Positions 38,190-48,510 of a DNA stretch of 64,000 bases are shown here, one piece after another; positions within the stretch are counted from its first letter, which is position 1; the number at the start of each line of letters is the position of its first letter. Source of the stretch: Acetivibrio cellulolyticus CD2 (GTDB lineage: Bacteria; Bacillota; Clostridia; Acetivibrionales; Acetivibrionaceae). The stretch lies in NCBI RefSeq assembly GCF_000179595.2, contig NZ_JH556657.1:478946-542945 (forward strand), read 5' to 3'. The translations under genes were made by a program, and so were the position numbers. Under the pieces are notes generated by a model. That model was not told the DNA's origin and did not search any database. It saw only the letters and a program-made list of their open reading frames with translations.

Positions 38190-38243
38190 GCCTTAGCCTC
38201 TGTAAAAAACTAATTTGTGAAAAAATTCTTCTTATATTAATGA

Positions 38244-38279
38244 ATTAGCTACGGCAAGTTGCCGTAGCTAATTTTATTT
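38244..38279. terminator. Strong bidirectional terminator
   Basis: ATTAGCTACGGCA and TGCCGTAGCTAAT form a 13-bp perfect stem, followed by TTTATTTAATTTTTTT on the plus strand. It lies downstream of the minus-strand 229-aa gene and may be the original trpB terminator. Confidence 0.85.
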
Positions 38280-38306
38280 AATTTTTTTGAGCTTTTTATC
38301 AAGCAG

Positions 38307-38996
38307 TTATCTTTGAACAAACCTTAATTCCATCCAGTCAAAAGCTATCCAGTCATTAGGGCCTGCATTTGAAGTATTCTCAATTACTACTCTGTTGTTT
38401 CGTCTCAAGTTTGAAATATTGAAGGTCAAATTTCTCCAGTTGTCAAACCTTTGTCCTGCTGGACGCCCGTGTTCAAGTTGAAGTCTTCCTGTATGGACTA
38501 TTGTTCCGTTTATGGTTATACGTGCAGAGTAGTTGTTAACCGGTACGTTTTGATGATCGTCAAGTACTGCGCGAATTATAAGTTGTGCTCTTAGGTTTCC
38601 CGGGACAAATAGGAACGGTGGAACTGAGAAATTCCATGTGCCTCTGTTACCTGTGTACAATATGTCCGCATTACCACTTGGATTGCCATAATTGGGGTAA
38701 CCGGTAAGCTCCTTAAACAATGTTATATTTGTTTGCGCAGGTGGGTCACTTAATACTGGGTTTGGTTGACGCTCCTGTGAGTTGGGAAAATTTATCTCAT
38801 TAGTACCTTCGTTTTCGAGCTCTTCAAACATAGGGCTTCCTTCATTATATAAAGGCATTGTCTGAGGTGTATAGTTAGGATTTTGATAAGGTGCAATAGG
38901 ATTAACTACCGTAGGCATATAAGGTGAATATGTTGACGGTTGGTTAAAACTGCCGGTATTTTGCGAGACAAAGGGACAACTATAATAAGGTAACAT
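38307..38996 (-). CDS. Unrecognised protein with Pro/Asn/Tyr-rich N-terminus and beta-sandwich C-terminus
   Basis: A 229-aa protein without signal peptide or membrane segment. Residues 1-95 are rich in Pro, Asn, Tyr and Gln, as in many spore-coat or exosporium proteins. Residues about 98-229 look like a galactose-binding-type jelly roll: ILYTGNRGTWNFSVPPF, RITINGTIVHTGRLQLEHG, FDNWRNLTFNISNLRRNN, and a closing WIAFDWMELRF. This pattern occurs in carbohydrate-binding domains. GGAGG lies 12 bases upstream of the ATG. A spore-surface role is a guess from composition only. Confidence 0.6.
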   Translation of the reverse strand: MLPYYSCPFVSQNTGSFNQPSTYSPYMPTVVNPIAPYQNPNYTPQTMPLYNEGSPMFEELENEGTNEINFPNSQERQPNPVLSDPPAQTNITLFKELTGYPNYGNPSGNADILYTGNRGTWNFSVPPFLFVPGNLRAQLIIRAVLDDHQNVPVNNYSARITINGTIVHTGRLQLEHGRPAGQRFDNWRNLTFNISNLRRNNRVVIENTSNAGPNDWIAFDWMELRFVQR

Positions 38997-39160
38997 AAAT
39001 ATGATTCCTCCTTCTGGTACACTGTTTACATAAGTACATTACCTTATATATTATTCAAACTTTGGCTATTTTGTTACTGAGCCTTCTATAATTATGTATT
39101 TTTAATATTTGCAGCATGATTTTTTGGAAAAGTATATAATATAGTATTGTCATCAAGCTG

Positions 39161-40930
39161 TTAATTGGTTAGTTCTTTGTTTTTCTGTGGAACCCTTATT
39201 GTATATCTGGTAACATAATCTGATGAAATGCTCATTTCAAATACTTGGGGAAGTACATAGCTTGCGGGAAATTTCGATTCGGAGAATCCGGTCTTGTAAG
39301 TGCCTTGGGGCAGTTTAAACACTGCAATCCCATTTTCGTTTGTTACTGAATAATATTTTACAGCTTTTGAATCTGAAGAAACGAGGGAATTGTCATTCGG
39401 TTCCGAGTCTTGGTCCGTTTCGATATTTATTTTTTCTTCCAAATATAATTCTACATTTTTAACAGGCATGTTATCCTCATCTAGTACTTCTACTTCTCCA
39501 ATGCCATTAGAGGGTTCTTCTTTTGCTTTCTTATCCATATTGACAGTTAGGATTGTGGTTCCTGCTGTTTTTAACTCGTAAAAGAAAGGTGATGGCAAAT
39601 TGTACTCGTCAAGAGGGGTGAGAGAAGAAAAGCTAAGATGGAACGTTCCCTGACCGAGGGTAAATTTTGTAGAACCATCTTTGTCAGTTATTCCTGCAAT
39701 GTTAAAATGCTTTTCAGGTACTTTCGATTTTCCGATTGCATTAATTTGTATATCAGGTATTGGTTGACCTGTTGAGGTGTCTACCAGTTTTACTTGAAGA
39801 GTGTAAAGTGTATCATTTTTTGCTGATATAACTTGTATGACTGTATTCTTATTAGTAAGCTTTGATACAACATTTGAAAAACTGTTGGAGTCATAACCGC
39901 TTTTGAAAGCGTACAAATTATAGCCCATTCCTGATACAATTGAAACTGTTACAACAGTCATAACACCGTACTTCAGAATGTTTTTGGATTTTGCCGGAAG
40001 TCTTGAAGCGAGAGCTTTAATAACTTTAACTATCTTTGCAAACTTAGCATAGAAGGAATGAATTACTATGGACAATAAGGGGAAAAGTATGCCGAGTATA
40101 AAGCAAAAAAATGACACCGGAAATAATAAATCGTTAATATATGATAGAATAAGCTCAGACTTTAATGGTATGGACATAGTAAACAGATATATGTTATCAG
40201 GTAATATCTTATTCAAATAGACAAATAGGACTATTGCAAGTGCCAGATTAAAAATTCCGCAAAAGAACAGTGCCAAAGTAAGCCATCTGATAACTATCTT
40301 AGACTTTCTGAATACAAGAAAGATTAATAGTAACATTAATGCGGCAGATAGTATTGATAAAGTGGTAAGATGTGAAATCACAAAGTAGATAAATTTGACC
40401 AGAGTTAACTGATCCAATATATCTGTTCTGTTTAGTGTTAACAGTATGGCATGCAGGTTTATTTTTCTTATTTGACCGGATACCTGTGAAGTATCAATAG
40501 AATCGGTAGCGGTGTTTTGCACGGATTTTTCATTTGTTAACGGTGTATCCAAATCAATATAAAGGTCGGGGAGATATTTTCTTTCTCCTCTGAAGTATTG
40601 GAAAATTTGTTCGGTTACTGAGTCTATGTTCATTTTGATCATTTCAGAAGAAGTTGAATTTTCAAGAATTTTATAAATTTCTTTATGCTGACTGCTCGGC
40701 TCAGATGATTGAGTTTTTAAGTTGCCAAAGGCATCGCTTATATAGGTAGTAATAAGATCGTCAACGTATGAGTAAACATTGTTTTTGCTAAGCAGTTTTT
40801 GATGGTATTGGGATGACATGAGGGTACTATTTAAGTCTATTGACAAAATAAAAGTAAATAGACAAAGGCTGGTAAGAAATATAGTAAATACAAATAAAAT
40901 GTTTTTTAGAACTTTTGCAAGAACTTTCAT
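39161..40930 (-). CDS. Polytopic membrane protein with extracellular Cna-B/carboxypeptidase-regulatory-like domains
   Basis: A 589-aa protein with a clear AGGAGG before its ATG. It has an N-terminal helix (about 9-30) and an extracytoplasmic region to about 170. A cluster of helices follows (about 180-205, 215-240, 255-290), with one more near 322-340. The C-terminal half is outside, with two beta-sandwich repeats of the Cna-B/carboxypeptidase-regulatory type: KLVDTSTGQPIPDIQINAIG and VEVLDEDNMPVKNVELYLEE, each followed by a DKDG/NENG turn and a G-T-F/Y strand. Such domains act as stalks or ligand binders. No enzyme motif is seen; function unknown. Confidence 0.65.
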   Translation of the reverse strand: MKVLAKVLKNILFVFTIFLTSLCLFTFILSIDLNSTLMSSQYHQKLLSKNNVYSYVDDLITTYISDAFGNLKTQSSEPSSQHKEIYKILENSTSSEMIKMNIDSVTEQIFQYFRGERKYLPDLYIDLDTPLTNEKSVQNTATDSIDTSQVSGQIRKINLHAILLTLNRTDILDQLTLVKFIYFVISHLTTLSILSAALMLLLIFLVFRKSKIVIRWLTLALFFCGIFNLALAIVLFVYLNKILPDNIYLFTMSIPLKSELILSYINDLLFPVSFFCFILGILFPLLSIVIHSFYAKFAKIVKVIKALASRLPAKSKNILKYGVMTVVTVSIVSGMGYNLYAFKSGYDSNSFSNVVSKLTNKNTVIQVISAKNDTLYTLQVKLVDTSTGQPIPDIQINAIGKSKVPEKHFNIAGITDKDGSTKFTLGQGTFHLSFSSLTPLDEYNLPSPFFYELKTAGTTILTVNMDKKAKEEPSNGIGEVEVLDEDNMPVKNVELYLEEKINIETDQDSEPNDNSLVSSDSKAVKYYSVTNENGIAVFKLPQGTYKTGFSESKFPASYVLPQVFEMSISSDYVTRYTIRVPQKNKELTN

Positions 40931-41516
40931 TTAATCCTCCAAATATAAAATGTTAGTTGTCAATATATTCATATAAAAAATTCAAAAATTTTAAGAATTT
41001 TTAGGAAAATATTTATTTGAATTATATTATATCACTAAATTATAATATGAACTTAAGTAAAATGTGGCAAATAAAAATTATAGATATTTAAATTTAGGTA
41101 TGTTATAATTTAATTAGCAATTCTGTAAAATTTCATGTAATGCATTTTCAAATGCTTTTTAAAATTATTTGAAGATTAGCAATATCTAAGCCAAGAAACA
41201 ATCTGCAAAAATAACAATGAGGTTAAAAATTAATATTTGGAAGTATTTTATATTTGTTTTAGTAATATTATGAAATAAAGATATTATAATACAATAGCAA
41301 AACTAAAGTAATCACCAATGAAAATTCTTTTGTGTAACATATATAATAAACTAAGTTTAATAGAATTTCAATCGGGATCTGAATTAATGATAGTTTATAT
41401 TTAAGTAAGGTAAATATACTTTGGAAAATTTAAAATATAGCTATTTAAGAGCATTTTCACGAAGTATGTGACTTGGATCAAACAAATACTAACTGGAAAG
41501 AAAAGGGGGCATAATT
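40931..41516. other. 586-base AT-rich gap upstream of prkA
   Basis: No coding region or RNA gene can be supported. It must hold the divergent promoters of the membrane protein gene and of the prkA-yhbH-spoVR operon. In Bacillus such genes use sporulation sigma factors, but I cannot point to a convincing sigma-E/F box here. Confidence 0.5.
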
Positions 41517-43445
41517 ATGGAAAAAGGTGATTTGTCAAGTATTATTCGTAGGGATAGAGAAGAGCATAAAATAAAACATTTTGAAGGAACGTTCCTTGAA
41601 TACCTTGATATCCTTAAAGAAAACCCTGAAATTCCAATGTTGGCTCATCAGAGAATGTTTAAAGTGATAACAGAGCCGGGAGTAGAGGTAATAAAAACAG
41701 ATGAAAATCCCAGATTGCGCAGAATATATGGCAATGACAGCATAAAAAAGTACAAATTCTTTGAAGATGATTTTTTCGGAATAGATAAAACCATAATGAA
41801 GATAGTGAGATATTTTCATTCAGCAGCAATGGCAGGAGAAGAAGCAAGGCAGGTTTTGTATCTTGTTGGCCCGGTCGGAGCAGGTAAGTCTTCGTTAATG
41901 GAAGCTCTAAAAAAGGCGCTTGAAATGAGTTCTTCCATTTATGCTTTGAAAGGCTGTCCTATGAGGGAAGAACCTTTACATCTTATACCCAAGCACTTGA
42001 GAAAGCAATTTGAAGATATACTCAACGTAAGAATTGAAGGGGACTTGTGTCCAGTATGTCGTTACAGGTTAAAAAACGAATTTGGGGGAGAATATGAGAA
42101 GTTCCCTGTAGAAAGTATTGGTTTTTCCATAAGGTCAAGAAAGGGAATTGGTGTTGTGCCTCCAGTCGATCCAAATAATCAAGATACATCTGTTCTTATT
42201 GGTAGCGTAGATATTTCTAAAATAGATATGTATGCGGAAGATGATCCTAGAGTATTATCACTAAATGGAGCTTTTAATGTCGGTAACAGAGGTATTGTAG
42301 AATTTATAGAAGTTTTTAAAAATGAGACTGAGTATCTCCATACAATGATTACTGCAACTCAGGAAAAGTCTATTCCATCTCCCGGTAAAGGATCAATGAT
42401 ATATTTTGACGGGATAATTCTTGCTCACTCCAATGAGGCTGAGTGGAACAAGTTTAAATCAGACCACACCAACGAAGCTATCCTGGATAGAATTGTAAAA
42501 GTAGAGGTGCCTTACTGTCTGGAACTCAATGAAGAAATTAAAATATACGAAAAGATACTGAAAAAGAGCAAGTTTAGCGCTCATATTGCACCTCATACCA
42601 TTGAGATTGCATCAATGTTCGCAATACTTTCAAGAATTTCGCCGTCAAATAAAGTAGATCCCATTACAAAACTTAAAATATATAATGGTGAAGAAATTGT
42701 AGAGAAGGGTATGACTAGAAAAATAGATATATTTGAATTAATGGAAGAAGCTCAAAGAGAGGGTATGACAGGCATTTCAACCAGGTTTATTATGAAAGCT
42801 TTAGATACCACACTTTCGGAGTCGGAACATGACTGTATTAACCCTATATCAGTTATGGAATCACTGGTTAAAGCTGTAAAGGAACTGGCAATTGGTGAAG
42901 AAGATAAGGAAAAATATTTAAGATTCATACAGGACAGTATTAGAAAAGAGTACAACAAGATTCTTGAAAAAGAGATAACGAAAGCATTTATTCATGGATA
43001 CAGAGAGCAGGCAGAAAGTCTGTTCAACAACTACCTTGACCACGCAGAGTCGTTTGTGAATAAGACAAAGATAAAGGACAGGAACACAGGTGAAGAACTT
43101 GAGCCCGATGAAAAATTCTTAAGGTCTATAGAAGAACAAATAGGGATTACTGATACAGCAGCAAAAGGATTTAGAGCTGATGTAACTGCCTATATGTTTT
43201 ATATTTTAAGAAGTGGGGGCAAACTTGACTTCGACAGCTATGAACCTTTGAAAGAGGCTATTGAGAAAAAGCTGACAGCTTCAGTTAGGGAACTGAGCAG
43301 GGTTATTACATTAGCAAAGGTAAGAGATAGGGAACAGGGCGAAAAATATGATGCTATGGTTGAAGAAATGAAGAAAAATGGCTATTGTGACCACTGCTGC
43401 AACGTAGTTTTAAAATATGCTGCAAATAATCTTTGGAAAGATTAA
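41517..43445 (+). CDS. prkA: PrkA family serine protein kinase / AAA+ protein
   Basis: A 642-aa protein of the PrkA/YeaG family. An N-terminal AAA domain has Walker A GPVGAGKSS (about 117-125) and the PrkA-specific zinc-like CPVCRYRLKNEFGG segment. The C-terminal kinase-like domain contains the family helices (HDCINPISVMESLVKAVKEL, GISTRFIMKALD). AAGGGGG precedes the ATG. It is followed by yhbH and spoVR, the conserved three-gene set linked to sporulation or stationary phase. In B. subtilis PrkA is a spore-formation factor (established); whether it acts as kinase or protease is debated. Confidence 0.95.
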   Translation: MEKGDLSSIIRRDREEHKIKHFEGTFLEYLDILKENPEIPMLAHQRMFKVITEPGVEVIKTDENPRLRRIYGNDSIKKYKFFEDDFFGIDKTIMKIVRYFHSAAMAGEEARQVLYLVGPVGAGKSSLMEALKKALEMSSSIYALKGCPMREEPLHLIPKHLRKQFEDILNVRIEGDLCPVCRYRLKNEFGGEYEKFPVESIGFSIRSRKGIGVVPPVDPNNQDTSVLIGSVDISKIDMYAEDDPRVLSLNGAFNVGNRGIVEFIEVFKNETEYLHTMITATQEKSIPSPGKGSMIYFDGIILAHSNEAEWNKFKSDHTNEAILDRIVKVEVPYCLELNEEIKIYEKILKKSKFSAHIAPHTIEIASMFAILSRISPSNKVDPITKLKIYNGEEIVEKGMTRKIDIFELMEEAQREGMTGISTRFIMKALDTTLSESEHDCINPISVMESLVKAVKELAIGEEDKEKYLRFIQDSIRKEYNKILEKEITKAFIHGYREQAESLFNNYLDHAESFVNKTKIKDRNTGEELEPDEKFLRSIEEQIGITDTAAKGFRADVTAYMFYILRSGGKLDFDSYEPLKEAIEKKLTASVRELSRVITLAKVRDREQGEKYDAMVEEMKKNGYCDHCCNVVLKYAANNLWKD

Positions 43446-43488
43446 ACCCCTTTTGAAAGGGCAACAAATAATAGCGGGGGGTGGTTAA

Positions 43489-44697
43489 ATGGCTATTTTC
43501 AGGGAGTATGTCAATAACGGCAAGGACCGTTCAGCCGAGGACAAAAGGCGGCATAGGGAACTGGTAGAAGAGTCTATTAAAAAGAATATTGGCAATATAA
43601 TTGCTGAAGAAAGTATAATAGGTCAGAGTAAGGATAAGAAGATCAAAATACCTATAAAGGGAATCAAGGAGTACCAGTTTGTATATGGAAATAATGGTAC
43701 TTCAGCCGGTTCGGGTGATGGCAGTGAAAAGAGAGGAGACAGGATCGGCGAGGACAAAGCAGGAAAAAGTGGGAAAGGTGATGGCCAGGCTGGTAATCAG
43801 GAAGGTGAGGATATTTATGAGACAGAGGTTACAATTGAAGAGTTGATTAATTATCTTTTTGATGATTTAAACCTTCCTGACATAGATAAGAAGAAAATGG
43901 CTGAAATCGAGTCTATTCGAAGTTTTAAGAATCTGGGATATCAGCGCAAGGGTATTCCTCCAAGGCTTGCGAAAAAGCGTTCTGTTATAGAGAAGATTAA
44001 GAGGAAGCAAGGTTTTAAGCGTAATCACGAAGAGAATGATGATATTGAAAACCCTGAAGATGATGTTTTGGAAACTGAAAACGATCCGCAAAATAAGAGA
44101 TTTCCTTTTATGGAGGATGATTTAAGGTACAGAAGAGTGAGGGAAGACCATAAGAAGGACTTTAATGCAGTTGTTATCTGTATTATGGACGTTTCTGGCT
44201 CTATGGACCAGACTAAGAAGTATATGGCAAGAAGTTTTTATTTCCTTCTATACCAGTTTATCAGGCTGAAGTATTCAAATGTGGAAGTTGTATTTGTAGC
44301 TCATACTACTACCGCAAAGGAAGTAAACGAGAATGAATTCTTCCATAAGGGAGAATCTGGTGGAACCTATATCAGCAGCGGTTATGAAAAAGCCCTTGAA
44401 ATAGTTGAGCAAAGGTATAATCCTGCAAGTTGGAATATATATGCTTTTCACTGCAGTGATGGGGACAATTGGTTCGAGGATAATAAACGAGCTGTGGAGT
44501 TAGCCCAAAAGCTATGTGAGGTTTGCAACCTGTTTGGATATGGGGAAATTGTACCGGGCTACTATTCTTCAGCAAGTACTATTAAAAGCGAATATCAAAA
44601 AAACATTAATAAGGAGAATTTCTCCATTATTACGATGACAAGGAAAGAAGACATCTTTACCGGTTTAAAGAAACTTCTCGACAAAGAGGGAGAATAA
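43489..44697 (+). CDS. yhbH: YhbH/YeaH family protein (DUF444, VWA-like)
   Basis: A 402-aa protein with the hallmark N-terminus [24 protein letters not shown] (shortened here: [17 protein letters not shown]). A Gly/Lys-rich linker (about 77-105) follows. The C-terminal von Willebrand A-type domain has the MIDAS-like DVSGSMDQ (about 233-240), then a [14 protein letters not shown] region and SDGDNW. In B. subtilis it is a sporulation protein made under sigma-E. GGGGGGTGG precedes the ATG. Second gene of the prkA operon. Confidence 0.93.
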   Translation: MAIFREYVNNGKDRSAEDKRRHRELVEESIKKNIGNIIAEESIIGQSKDKKIKIPIKGIKEYQFVYGNNGTSAGSGDGSEKRGDRIGEDKAGKSGKGDGQAGNQEGEDIYETEVTIEELINYLFDDLNLPDIDKKKMAEIESIRSFKNLGYQRKGIPPRLAKKRSVIEKIKRKQGFKRNHEENDDIENPEDDVLETENDPQNKRFPFMEDDLRYRRVREDHKKDFNAVVICIMDVSGSMDQTKKYMARSFYFLLYQFIRLKYSNVEVVFVAHTTTAKEVNENEFFHKGESGGTYISSGYEKALEIVEQRYNPASWNIYAFHCSDGDNWFEDNKRAVELAQKLCEVCNLFGYGEIVPGYYSSASTIKSEYQKNINKENFSIITMTRKEDIFTGLKKLLDKEGE

Positions 44698-44717
44698 CCG
44701 GAGCCGGGGGTGATAAT

Positions 44718-46106
44718 ATGACTGATTACAGCATTAGTGAGCTGCATGAATGGAATAAGAAAATCGAAGAGATCGCCGGAAAGTTTGGACTTAACTATTA
44801 TGAGCAGGAATTTGAAATATGCAGTTTCGAAGATATGATTGGGTATGAAACTTACGTAGGTATGCCATCTCATTATCCCCACTGGAGTTATGGGAAGCAC
44901 TACGAGAGAACCAAAACATTGCACAAATATAATATGTCAGGGCTTCCTTATGAGATGGTCATTAATTCCAACCCATGTCTTGCTTACCTGATGAAAGATA
45001 ATACGTTGCTTTTGCAGATATTGACAATAGCACACGTTTATGGACATAACGATTTTTTTAAGAATAACAGGCTCTTTAAGCTTGGAACCCGGGCAGAAAA
45101 TACAGTGGAGATGTTCAAAAACCATGCAAACAGGATCAGGGAATACATTCAGGACCCGGGCATTGGATATGCCAGGGTTGAGAAGATTCTAAATGCTGCT
45201 CATGCAATAAAATATCAAATATCAAGGACAATCGGTGAAAAGAGGCTAACTGAAGAGCAGAAAAAGAAAGATGCCCTCCAAAGGATGGCGAAACCTAAGA
45301 GTGAATACCGATTATTAGAGCCTAAGGGTAAAGAAGAGGAGCCAATGCCGGATTTCAGGAAAATTCCTTTCGAACCCGATGAGGATATGCTTTTATTCAT
45401 TATGAACTACGGAAAGCTGACAAGCTGGGAACGAGACATTATAAATATTGTCAGGGAAGAAACACTATATTTTATACCACAAATTGAGACAAAGATAATG
45501 AACGAAGGTTGGGCTAGCTTCTGGCATTACACAATTCTTAACGAATTGCACCTTCCACAGGGTCTGCATATGGAATTTTTAAAGAGACACAATCAGGTTA
45601 TAAGACCTCATTTGGGTCAGCTAAATCCTTATTATGTGGGTTTCAAGATATTTGAGGATCTTAAGAATAAACATAGCGACAATCCCAAGAAGATATTTGA
45701 AGTCAGAGAGGTTGAAAGAGACCAGTCCTTTATAAGAAGGTATCTGACTCGGGAACTTTGTGAAGAGATGAACCTTTTTGAATATGTGAAGCTTGGGAAC
45801 AATTATGTAATAACTAATGTTTCGGACGAAGACGGATGGAAAGAGGTGCGGGATACAATAGCCAACAGTGCTGGCACATCAGGTATTCCTGTAATTAAAG
45901 TTCTCGAATGGGTACAAAGTGATAATATGCTTATTTTAGAACATGAATATGATGGAAGAGATTTAGATCTTGGCTATGCTTATGAGACTTTAAAACATGT
46001 AGTTGATTTATGGGATGGAAAAGTAATGTTAGTAACAAAGCTTGATAATAAAAGAAAAGTAATAGCGTGCGATGAGCACAAGAAGGTAACGTTAGCAGAT
46101 GCTTAA
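44718..46106 (+). CDS. spoVR: SpoVR family protein
   Basis: A 462-aa cytoplasmic protein of the SpoVR family, needed for normal spore cortex in B. subtilis. Diagnostic stretches: GMPSHYPHWSYGKHYER, NSNPCLAYLMKDN, HVYGHNDFFKNN and EGWASFWHYTIL, all conserved His/Asn-rich segments. The length is normal. It lies 20 bases after yhbH with GGGGGTG before the ATG, and is the last gene of the operon. Confidence 0.96.
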   Translation: MTDYSISELHEWNKKIEEIAGKFGLNYYEQEFEICSFEDMIGYETYVGMPSHYPHWSYGKHYERTKTLHKYNMSGLPYEMVINSNPCLAYLMKDNTLLLQILTIAHVYGHNDFFKNNRLFKLGTRAENTVEMFKNHANRIREYIQDPGIGYARVEKILNAAHAIKYQISRTIGEKRLTEEQKKKDALQRMAKPKSEYRLLEPKGKEEEPMPDFRKIPFEPDEDMLLFIMNYGKLTSWERDIINIVREETLYFIPQIETKIMNEGWASFWHYTILNELHLPQGLHMEFLKRHNQVIRPHLGQLNPYYVGFKIFEDLKNKHSDNPKKIFEVREVERDQSFIRRYLTRELCEEMNLFEYVKLGNNYVITNVSDEDGWKEVRDTIANSAGTSGIPVIKVLEWVQSDNMLILEHEYDGRDLDLGYAYETLKHVVDLWDGKVMLVTKLDNKRKVIACDEHKKVTLADA

Positions 46107-46155
46107 GAAATTTTTAGCTACGCTTCAATATATTTAATGGTGGGATGTGGAAGGT

Positions 46156-46187
46156 TTAGCTATGGCTTGATGTCATAGCTAATTCTA
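46156..46187 (+). terminator. Hairpin after spoVR
   Basis: TTAGCTATG (46156-46164) pairs with CATAGCTAA (46174-46182). The following T-run is weak (TTCTATGT). The remainder of 46107-46389 shows no gene. Confidence 0.55.
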
Positions 46188-46389
46188 TGTAGACAATAGG
46201 TTTAGGTAAGTGTAAAATACTCTTGTAAATATGTTTTTTAATTTTATAAGAGTTGTTTAATTAATGAGTGCAATATTACATTAACTTTACCTAAAGACCA
46301 TTTGGCAGAAAATAAGCCTAATGTATAAATGGTAACGGAAATTATTTCTAAAAGTTTATTAGATAATCTTTTTAAAGGAGAAAGGCTAT

Positions 46390-47550
46390 TTGTTTAATCA
46401 TAAAAATTCTGATAGGTATCCTTATTGCTTTTTGATATATTACGCTTTAAACTTTATGGCTACGGCAGTATTTGGGGTATTTATGCCTGTCTACCTGAAG
46501 AGCCTTAATTATAATAATGGACAGATAGGAGTTTTGTTGGCATTAGGATCTTTTGTTGCGCTATTCGCGCAACCTGTTTGGGGCGTTGCAAGTGATAGGG
46601 CAAAAACAAAGAACAGCATTTTAATGTTCTTATTGTTTAGCAGTAATGCAATCATCATTCTCTTTAGGCTTTCAACCAACTATTACTATATCTTTTGCTT
46701 ATTGATAATATTGGCGTTTTTTCAGACACCAATTAATGCTATAAGTGATGCCATTACATTGGAACATATGGCTGGAACAAGGTGGAAGTTTGGGCCGATA
46801 AGATTTGCGGGAACTATGGGGTATGCATGTATTGCAGTTATCGCAGGTATCATGGTTAAAAAGAATATAAACGGGATCTTTTTTCTTTCGTTTATTATAG
46901 GATTAGTTGTATTTATTGTGTCTTTTTCAATGCCCAGGGTTCAAGGCCACCAGTCAAAGGCCAATAAGATTTCCATTATGCAACTTTTTAAAAACCGTGA
47001 GCTGATGATACTTATATTTTTTACAGTTACAGTACATATTACGCTGTCATTTTATAATGCGTTTTTTTCAATTTACTATAAAGATATGGGTGCTGACAGT
47101 ACCCTTCTAGGATGGGCAATATTTATCGCTTCAGTTAGTGAAGTATTTTTCCTGTTTAAGGGTGACAAAATAATAGAAAAGCTTGGGATAAGGAATACTC
47201 TGCTTGGAGCGGCAATTATAGCTGTAATAAGATGGCTTCTGCTTGGAGTTGTAAGCAATATATATATAATTCTAGTAATGCAGGTGCTGCACGGATTTAT
47301 TTATATAGTACTTTCATATTCAATGGCTAATTATATAAACAAGGAAGTACCTAAAGAACTAAAAGCATCTGGTCAGACTTTAAATTCTGTAATAACTGCG
47401 GGGTTTTCGAAGTTAATAGGGAACATCGGAGGCGGAATGCTTAGCGATGTTATTGGAATAAGGCAGGTATTTCTGTTAGGATCTTTAATTATTTTGTTTT
47501 CAATAGCTATTTTTTATGGTATATTTATAAAAAATGTCAAACAAACCTAG
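46390..47550 (+). CDS. MFS transporter (MFS_1-like/HcaT-LacY type)
   Basis: A 386-aa permease with about 12 hydrophobic helices. The start is TTG with AAAGGAG nine bases upstream. Between helices 2 and 3 the MFS loop motif is seen as GVASDRAKTKNS. The sequence RWKFGPIRFAGTMGYACIAV is typical of the MFS_1-like group, which includes the 3-phenylpropionate transporter HcaT and nucleoside/sugar symporters. It precedes a purine salvage set, so a nucleoside substrate is possible, but this is inference from position. Confidence 0.85.
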   Translation: MFNHKNSDRYPYCFLIYYALNFMATAVFGVFMPVYLKSLNYNNGQIGVLLALGSFVALFAQPVWGVASDRAKTKNSILMFLLFSSNAIIILFRLSTNYYYIFCLLIILAFFQTPINAISDAITLEHMAGTRWKFGPIRFAGTMGYACIAVIAGIMVKKNINGIFFLSFIIGLVVFIVSFSMPRVQGHQSKANKISIMQLFKNRELMILIFFTVTVHITLSFYNAFFSIYYKDMGADSTLLGWAIFIASVSEVFFLFKGDKIIEKLGIRNTLLGAAIIAVIRWLLLGVVSNIYIILVMQVLHGFIYIVLSYSMANYINKEVPKELKASGQTLNSVITAGFSKLIGNIGGGMLSDVIGIRQVFLLGSLIILFSIAIFYGIFIKNVKQT

Positions 47551-47648
47551 TCAATTGATAGAGTTGTTATAGAAGTTTATATTAAGTAAGCAATAGCGGA
47601 AATAGAAAAATGAAAAAGAAGTATACTAATAACGACAGGAGGCATCTT

Positions 47649-48473
47649 ATGTACAGCTATGAAGATTTAAACCAAACTGCACAGTATATTCAAGGTAAGA
47701 TAGGTTCTATACCGAAGGTGGCAATTATTTTAGGTTCAGGGTTAGGGCCGCTTGTAGATGATATTAAAAATTGTATTGAAATAGATTATAAGGATATTCC
47801 TGGTTTCCCGTTATCAACTGTTGAAGGACATGCTGGCAAGCTTGTCTGCGGAGAAATTGGAAACAAGCCTGTAATTGCTATGAAAGGCCGATTTCATTAC
47901 TATGAAGGATATGACGTTTCGCAAGTGGTTATTGCAATAAGAATTTTTAAACTGCTGGGCATTAATAATCTGCTTGTTACAAATGCAGCAGGGGGGATTA
48001 ATAAGTCTTTCAGCCCGGGTGACCTAATGATAATTAAAGACCATATAAGTTTTTTTGCACCATCTCCGCTACGAGGAAAGAATTTTAACGAATTTGGACC
48101 AAGGTTTCCTGATATGAGTGAGGCTTATAGCAAAAAACTTAGAGAGGTATTGAAAAAAGCTTCTGAAGAAGTAGGGGTAAAAATGCAGGAAGGTGTTTAT
48201 GCTTTTACACAGGGACCAATGTATGAAACTCCGGCGGAAATTAGAGCTTTAGGTATTTTAGGAGCGGATGCAGTTGGAATGTCAACAGTGCCTGAGGTTA
48301 TAACTGCAAGGCATGCTGGAATGAATGTTATGGGTATATCATGCATTACAAATATGGCTGCAGGTATATTAAATCAACCGCTAAATCATGAAGAGGTAAT
48401 GCAAACAGCTAAACAGGCAGAAAGGAATTTTACCTGCGTAGTGAAAAGAGTTATAGATAGTTGGCCTGAATAA
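47649..48473 (+). CDS. punA: Purine nucleoside phosphorylase
   Basis: A 274-aa enzyme that phosphorolyses inosine and guanosine to base plus ribose-1-phosphate. The ATG at 47649 has AGGAGG seven bases upstream; the ATG at 47610 is less likely. The trimeric-PNP pattern is clear: ILGSGLGPLVDDI with the phosphate-binding loop, GRFHYYEGY, VTNAAGGINKSFSPGDLMII, GVYAFTQGPMYETPAEIR with the substrate Glu, and GMSTVPEVI. It is followed by S-adenosylhomocysteinase and MTA/SAH deaminase, suggesting a shared role in recycling nucleosides from methylation products. Confidence 0.96.
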   Translation: MYSYEDLNQTAQYIQGKIGSIPKVAIILGSGLGPLVDDIKNCIEIDYKDIPGFPLSTVEGHAGKLVCGEIGNKPVIAMKGRFHYYEGYDVSQVVIAIRIFKLLGINNLLVTNAAGGINKSFSPGDLMIIKDHISFFAPSPLRGKNFNEFGPRFPDMSEAYSKKLREVLKKASEEVGVKMQEGVYAFTQGPMYETPAEIRALGILGADAVGMSTVPEVITARHAGMNVMGISCITNMAAGILNQPLNHEEVMQTAKQAERNFTCVVKRVIDSWPE

Positions 48474-48510
48474 TTGAAGATTTTAATTTTAAATATGGAG
48501 GTATTGTTGA

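Noticed and set aside
47551-48510. A purine or SAH riboswitch in front of the phosphorylase or SAH hydrolase genes
   Set aside because: The gaps are too short and lack the conserved cores of these aptamers.
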